From NCBI GenBank assembly GCA_036393295.1, contig DASWHF010000176.1, forward strand, positions 1-32,725: a stretch of DNA of 32,725 bases. Direction: 5' to 3'. The DNA is from DASWHF01 sp036393295. GTDB taxonomy: Bacteria > Pseudomonadota > Gammaproteobacteria > Acidiferrobacterales > UBA6901. Every line of letters starts with the position of its first letter. Within the stretch, counting starts at the first letter, position 1. Below are positions 29,361 through 32,725 of this stretch, in pieces. Below the pieces are notes generated by a model. It had not been told where the DNA came from, made no database searches, and saw only the letters and a program-made list of their open reading frames with translations. The translations under genes and the position numbers were made by a program.

Positions 29361-30333
29361 TGCGTCGTTCTCCGTGGTTGATCTCATGTCGGAAGGCGGC
29401 GTACAGCGAGTCGAAGACGCTTTCGGCCTCGGCCAGCAGCGCATCGTCGTCGGCGTGGCGCCCGCGCGCGCCGGCCAGCAGGGTCTCGATGCCCACGGCC
29501 TCGGGCACCGGCACGCCGCCGACGTCGAGGTAATGCACCAGCGCGGCGATACGCGCCACGGCCGCGTCGCGCTCGAGGCCGAAACTCTCGGCCAGCACCT
29601 CGAAGGTCACGCGCCGCCCCAGGTGGGTGAAGCGCGCCCCGTCGAAATCGAAACCCAGCGCCTCGCGCGGACAGTCCGCGGGCCGTTTCAGCCAGCGGAT
29701 GCGCGCCCCCGCATCGATGAAGCGCCGGATCAGCCAGGCGCTCGCCAGGCGATCGACCCAAGGCCGCGCGCGCGTCGCCCACACCCGCCCCTGGTAATCG
29801 GCGATCGTGAGAAGCGGCACCTCGCCATCCGCTGCGCGCGGCTCGTCGGGCGCGAAGCGCAGAGTGATCTGCTGCTCCAGCGTCGCGAGCTCGCCCGCCA
29901 CCCGTTCGCGTTCCGCACCGGGGAAGAAATCGATCGCCGCCAGCGCGTCGAAATCGCGCCACAGCTGCTTGGCGGCGCGGCGCGCCGCCGGCTCGGCCAG
30001 ACGCGTCAGGCCACGGCGCAGCGTGTCGACGCCTTCCGACAATGCGGCATAGGCCTCGCCGCGATCGAAGTAATCGCGATAGCGCTGCTGCGCCTCGCCC
30101 TCCAACGGCGCCACCCGCAGTACATGCGCCGTGCCACCGGCCGCGCCGACCAGCGCCGCCTGCTCCGCGAAGGCGGCCGCGGCGACGTCGCCGGCAGGCA
30201 ACAGATAAACCCCGTCGCGCAGCGGCGCGGCCCCCAGCACCTTGATCGCCCGCCACAGACGCATGCGCGGCCCGGCTTGGCTGCCGGGCAGGCTGATGAT
30301 CAGCACCAGCCAGGCGGAACCGTCTTTCATCAT
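29353..30333 (-). CDS. chrB: chromate resistance regulator ChrB
   Basis: This is a 326-residue ChrB. The N-terminal part has WLVLIISLPGSQAGPRMRLWRAIKVLGAAPLRDGVYLLP and the C-terminal chromate-resistance domain has DRLASAWLIRRFIDAGARIRW, FDGARFTHLGRRVTFEVL and VHYLDVG. ChrB proteins act as chromate-responsive regulators of chrA in related operons. ATG 30333 and ATG 30330 are adjacent; the family N-terminus fits both. No ribosome-binding site precedes them, and the promoter at 30344-30372 predicts a start of transcription only a few nucleotides upstream, so the mRNA may be leaderless. Confidence 0.94.
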   Translation of the reverse strand: MMKDGSAWLVLIISLPGSQAGPRMRLWRAIKVLGAAPLRDGVYLLPAGDVAAAAFAEQAALVGAAGGTAHVLRVAPLEGEAQQRYRDYFDRGEAYAALSEGVDTLRRGLTRLAEPAARRAAKQLWRDFDALAAIDFFPGAERERVAGELATLEQQITLRFAPDEPRAADGEVPLLTIADYQGRVWATRARPWVDRLASAWLIRRFIDAGARIRWLKRPADCPREALGFDFDGARFTHLGRRVTFEVLAESFGLERDAAVARIAALVHYLDVGGVPVPEAVGIETLLAGARGRHADDDALLAEAESVFDSLYAAFRHEINHGERRNG

Positions 30334-30343
30334 GATGAAATGA

Positions 30344-30372
30344 ATTCTACGTATATGTAGTATTTATGACAA
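30344..30372 (-). promoter_or_regulatory. chrBA promoter with overlapping inverted repeat
   Basis: Minus strand: TTGTCA (30372-30367), an exact 17-nt spacer, TAGAAT (30349-30344). The near-palindrome CTACGTATATGTAG (30347-30360) overlaps the -10 and spacer and is a good candidate operator for ChrB autoregulation. Transcription would begin near 30337. Confidence 0.7.
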
Positions 30373-30591
30373 GAATAATTAATATTTATAAACAAGTGGT
30401 TATAAACATACCGTCCCAGCGACGGCGCCGCCGCTCATATCGGGAGTGAACGCGCCCGCCCCGCCGAAATCAGAATTGAATGCAAAGGGATCAGACAGCG
30501 ACGAATCAGCTGCAAAGACGCGCGCCGGCGATCGCAAGTGCCGGCGGCTATAGTTAAATCAACGACGTAACGACGTCACGCGGAGGTGCCG

Positions 30592-30843
30592 ATGAGCCAC
30601 CACTATCCGACGCCACGGGAAATCGGCCTCAAGATCGCGCCGATACTGCGCGAAGATCGCTTCAACGCCGGATTCGCACACGCCCTCCGGGGCGGCCAAC
30701 TCAACCGGGTCGAATGCTTCCGGTTGTCGTTCCGCATGGGATTTCGCGCCGCAAAACTGTATCTGCGCGAGGTACGGCGCAGCCAGGGGATTCTGGAATT
30801 CCCCTTCAAGGCCAGGTTCCGCTTCCGTCTGATCGCGGACTAG
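30592..30843 (+). CDS. small basic hypothetical protein (83 residues)
   Basis: ATG 30592 has GGAGG 5 nt upstream (30582-30586). TATAGT at 30549-30554 may be a -10 element. The product is basic and cytoplasmic-looking (REIGLKIAPILREDRFNAGF, RLSFRMGFRAAKLYLREVRR). I do not recognise the family. Its good ribosome-binding site and gene-like composition support it. It converges with the CTERM gene, with a strong hairpin between them. Confidence 0.6.
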   Translation: MSHHYPTPREIGLKIAPILREDRFNAGFAHALRGGQLNRVECFRLSFRMGFRAAKLYLREVRRSQGILEFPFKARFRFRLIAD

Positions 30844-30855
30844 CGGCAAGGAGCC

Positions 30856-30886
30856 GACCCCCCCGCTGCACTGGCAGGGGGGGGTC
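30856..30886. terminator. bidirectional GC hairpin between convergent genes
   Basis: GACCCCCCC (30856-30864) pairs with a run of eight G followed by TC (30877-30886) around a 12-nt loop that can pair further (TGC/GCA). It lies 13 nt after the small gene and 46 nt beyond the CTERM gene end. There is no T tract in either direction, so its termination efficiency is uncertain. Confidence 0.5.
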
Positions 30887-30931
30887 AAGCACGACATCAG
30901 AATTTGCTGCGGGATTGGAACGCGGAAACCT

Positions 30932-31717
30932 TCAGGATGTGCTGCGCGGCCGCCGGCGCACCACACCAGCACCCATCAAGCCGGCGATTCCGGATATCAG
31001 CAGCCAGGCCGCCGCCGGCACGGGTACCGGCATCACGTTGAACAAACTCCCGAAGGTCACCGAGTCGCCGGCCGACAACGAGAATTGCAGCTGCATCGAG
31101 ATGTTGCTGGATACGCCGGCGGCATAGCTCAACGAGCCATCGGGCGTGAACGCGTCACCGCCCAGGCCACTCATGTGCTGGCCGGCATCCAGGGTGCATG
31201 GCGGCGTCGGCGGCGAGGTGATGCTGCAGCCGATCGACGACGAGAACGCCAGCAGGTTGAGCACGGCCGTGCCGTCGATGCGGCCCGAGTAGATGCCCGC
31301 CGAATTGCCGAAACTCAGCGCGCCGTCGCGATTGGCGTCGCTGGCGACCGCCGACACGCTGCCCCCGTAGAAGGCCGGGCTGAAGGCCGGGCTGGTCGAC
31401 AGCGTCGCCAGCAGCGTGAAAGTCTGGGTGCTGGCGGACAGATTGGTCAGCATCAGGTTGGCGGTGATGAAAGGATCGGTCTTGGCGGTGATGTCCCAGC
31501 TGTAGGCCCACAAACCCGACTCGGTGCGGCTGCCGGTGGCATCGAAGCTGCCGTCGGGGTTTTCGGTAATATTGCTCGGGCTCCAGCTGATCGATGTGCT
31601 ATCAGCGACGACTGTCATATCGATCAACGCCGCCGATGCCGACGACATGCCGGCCGCAGTGATCGCGATGACGAGCCCCAATGCACAAGCCGTCGGCCTG
31701 TTGGCTGTTCTTGGCAT
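30932..31717 (-). CDS. VPxPA-CTERM-sorted exported protein
   Basis: This is a 261-residue secreted protein. The signal peptide spans about residues 10-30 (ACALGLVIAITAAGMSSASA). The central 200 residues are Ser/Thr-rich beta-strand material without a family I recognise. The C-terminus is VPVPAAAWLLISGIAGLMG followed by RRRPRSTS: a VPxPA motif, a hydrophobic helix and a basic tail, the PEP-CTERM/VPLPA-type signal handled by an exosortase. The protein would be cleaved and exported to the surface or matrix. GGAGGA lies upstream of ATG 31717, and a sigma-54-type promoter precedes it. No exosortase is in the window. Confidence 0.88.
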   Translation of the reverse strand: MPRTANRPTACALGLVIAITAAGMSSASAALIDMTVVADSTSISWSPSNITENPDGSFDATGSRTESGLWAYSWDITAKTDPFITANLMLTNLSASTQTFTLLATLSTSPAFSPAFYGGSVSAVASDANRDGALSFGNSAGIYSGRIDGTAVLNLLAFSSSIGCSITSPPTPPCTLDAGQHMSGLGGDAFTPDGSLSYAAGVSSNISMQLQFSLSAGDSVTFGSLFNVMPVPVPAAAWLLISGIAGLMGAGVVRRRPRSTS

Positions 31718-32230
31718 CACACTCTCCTCCGATCCTTGTGTTTTGTCGTGACGACCCGGCACGGCGCTTGGCCGATAACAGACTCGCCCGACACCACTGT
31801 AAGCAGAACCCATGCCAGAAAACTGTTATCAATATATTTCAGGTACTTGCAAGTCTTCTACGGTTATGATCCACTGGAAAGCTCCCAATATGTAAAATCT
31901 GCCGACACTGGTCGGTGACTGGTGATTCGAATGCGAATACTAATCCCCTGACAATTAAAACACTTTTCAATAACACCGTATTGTTAAGGTGGCGACCCGG
32001 CCGATCAGTCAATACAGGCCAAGACGGTGATCGATTGATTTCCCGCAAATAACCTGCTGTTTCAGCATTTAAAGCTGTCAATTTCCTCGACGCCATGATG
32101 TCACGCGCGGGATATCAATATGTCACCGGTGACTTCCATTGATGGCTGTCATAGTGGATCGTCGGAATCGTTTACAGGCCACACCGGTCACCGACTACGA
32201 TGACTTGCGCCCGATACCGATCTTGATATA
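31718..32230. other. AT-richer intergenic region, about 510 nt, no convincing gene
   Basis: Base composition drops visibly compared with the rest of the window. The right part shows no open frame with gene-like composition. It holds the sigma-54-type site at 31802-31817 for the minus-strand gene and several short inverted stretches (for example AATAAC/GTTAAGG near 31970-31990). The loss of the 5' half of the CHRD gene occurs at its right border, so part of it may be replaced DNA. Confidence 0.5.
31802..31817 (-). promoter_or_regulatory. putative sigma-54 promoter of the CTERM gene
   Basis: Minus strand TGGCATGGGTTCTGCT: GG and GC are separated by exactly 10 nt, as in the TGGCACG-N4-TTGC consensus, with two deviations (T for C in the -24 block, C for T in the -12 block). 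The start would be about 75 nt before ATG 31717. Sigma-54 control of CTERM proteins through PrsK/PrsR is known in some exosortase systems. Confidence 0.5.
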
Positions 32231-32692
32231 TTGGCCGCCTGCTCCGTCGCGCCGCTCAGTGCTTCTCATGTACGTATACGTCGTCACCGGCGCGTCAAAC
32301 GCAATCCGGCATCCGTGAGTCTTCCAGCGGATGTCGTGGTCAGGGAACCGACGACGAACAACAAGCCAGGAGGACACCATAACGTGAGCGTCACCGGGCT
32401 GTCGTCGAACGAGACCAACGCCCACATCCACCTCGGCGCCGTCGGCGTGCCGGGCGGCGTGGTGTTCGGCCTTGGTACCGGCAGCCCCAAGATCGGGGAA
32501 CGCCTGCTGTCCGACACCGAGGTCAACGACCTCTTCAACGAGCGGTGGTACGTCAACATTCATTCCGTCAACTTCCCGGACGGCGAGATCCGCGGACAGA
32601 TCACCGTGGTTCCCCTGCCCGCCGCCGTCTGGCTGTTGGGCAGCGGAATCCTCGCACTCGGCCTGTACCGGCGGCGCACGACCGGAACCTAG
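32231..32692 (+). CDS. CHRD-domain / VPLPA-CTERM protein, 5'-truncated (possible pseudogene)
   Basis: The frame encodes 153 residues from 32231, but only the part from about residue 52 is recognisable: VSVTGLSSNETNAHIHLG, FNERWYVNIHSVNFPDGEIRGQI (the second half of a CHRD domain) and VPLPAAVWLLGSGILALGL with RRR (CTERM signal). The first half of the CHRD fold and the signal peptide are missing, and the region upstream is arginine-rich and not gene-like. A GTG at 32384 with AGGAGGA 9 nt upstream is an alternative start. Without a signal peptide the product could not be exported for CTERM processing, so this is probably a remnant. Confidence 0.6.
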   Translation: MAACSVAPLSASHVRIRRHRRVKRNPASVSLPADVVVREPTTNNKPGGHHNVSVTGLSSNETNAHIHLGAVGVPGGVVFGLGTGSPKIGERLLSDTEVNDLFNERWYVNIHSVNFPDGEIRGQITVVPLPAAVWLLGSGILALGLYRRRTTGT

Positions 32693-32725
32693 ACAAGACC
32701 CCGTAGCGGCCGGCGCACGCCGGCC

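Noticed and set aside
28164..29381. Plus-strand open frame of 405 codons
   Set aside because: It is antisense to chrA, whose motifs are unmistakable.
31750..31775. Plus-strand sigma-54-like site (GGCACGGCGCTTGG)
   Set aside because: The -12 GC is not matched, and the site points away from the CTERM gene with no gene close downstream.
31839..32096. Minus-strand frame of 85 codons in the AT-rich region
   Set aside because: No ribosome-binding site, no recognisable motif, and a composition unlike the neighbours; it could not be supported as a gene.

Overview
The window is about 32.7 kb of GC-rich chromosomal DNA (roughly two thirds G+C by eye). It looks like a gammaproteobacterium, probably an environmental and possibly chemolithotrophic one. 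The reasons are a gammaproteobacterial-type DksA, the rpsP-rimM-trmD-rplS operon, XerD, a REP-associated tyrosine transposase (RAYT), VPxPA-CTERM sorting signals, and a single-haem cytochrome-porin resembling Cyc2. I could not run a search, so the taxon is an inference. There is no phage, integron, CRISPR array, rRNA or tRNA that I can support.

Layout. 1-2.1 kb: a truncated APH-like kinase gene and an alpha/beta hydrolase (minus), divergent from a DipZ-type thioredoxin. 2.2-4.9 kb: a translationally overlapping ATPase-permease-LolA-like lipoprotein export operon. 4.9-6.9 kb: a minus-strand group (QueD, carboxylesterase, a Cys-rich hypothetical, a small membrane protein) punctuated by two large palindromic elements. 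7-10 kb: a structured repeat, a sulfurtransferase and a protein with a degenerate cyclic-nucleotide-type domain. 10.1-13 kb: a RAYT gene with its REP, a PilZ protein with a structured leader, and an aminotransferase. 13.1-14.6 kb: a cytochrome-porin behind a perfect FNR/ANR box, followed by a REP pair. 14.6-18.2 kb: HAD phosphatase, dksA, dihydroorotase, uppP. 18.3-23.5 kb (minus): xerD, ogt, a TPR protein, and the rplS-trmD-rimM-rpsP operon. 23.6-27.9 kb: TlpA-like and hypothetical exported proteins, NnrU, an MFS transporter, and a TetR regulator with matching operators on both sides. 28-30.4 kb: a chrBA chromate-resistance operon with a strong promoter that predicts a nearly leaderless mRNA. 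30.5-32.7 kb: a small protein, a VPxPA-CTERM protein with a sigma-54-type promoter, and a CHRD/VPLPA-CTERM gene lacking its 5' half.

The most unusual layer is intergenic. Four distinct palindromic repeat families lie in the gene junctions. (A) Elements with about 34-bp arms whose arms supply the stop codon, so that three genes end in -KGSE. One of them also supplies the start of a fourth gene. (B) A multi-hairpin element present twice, with compensatory base changes that preserve the stems. (C) A REP that is identical next to the RAYT gene and 4.4 kb away. (D) A TTGCGAGG/CAATCTCC-type repeat present three times. Families A and B are the best candidates for something not yet properly described.
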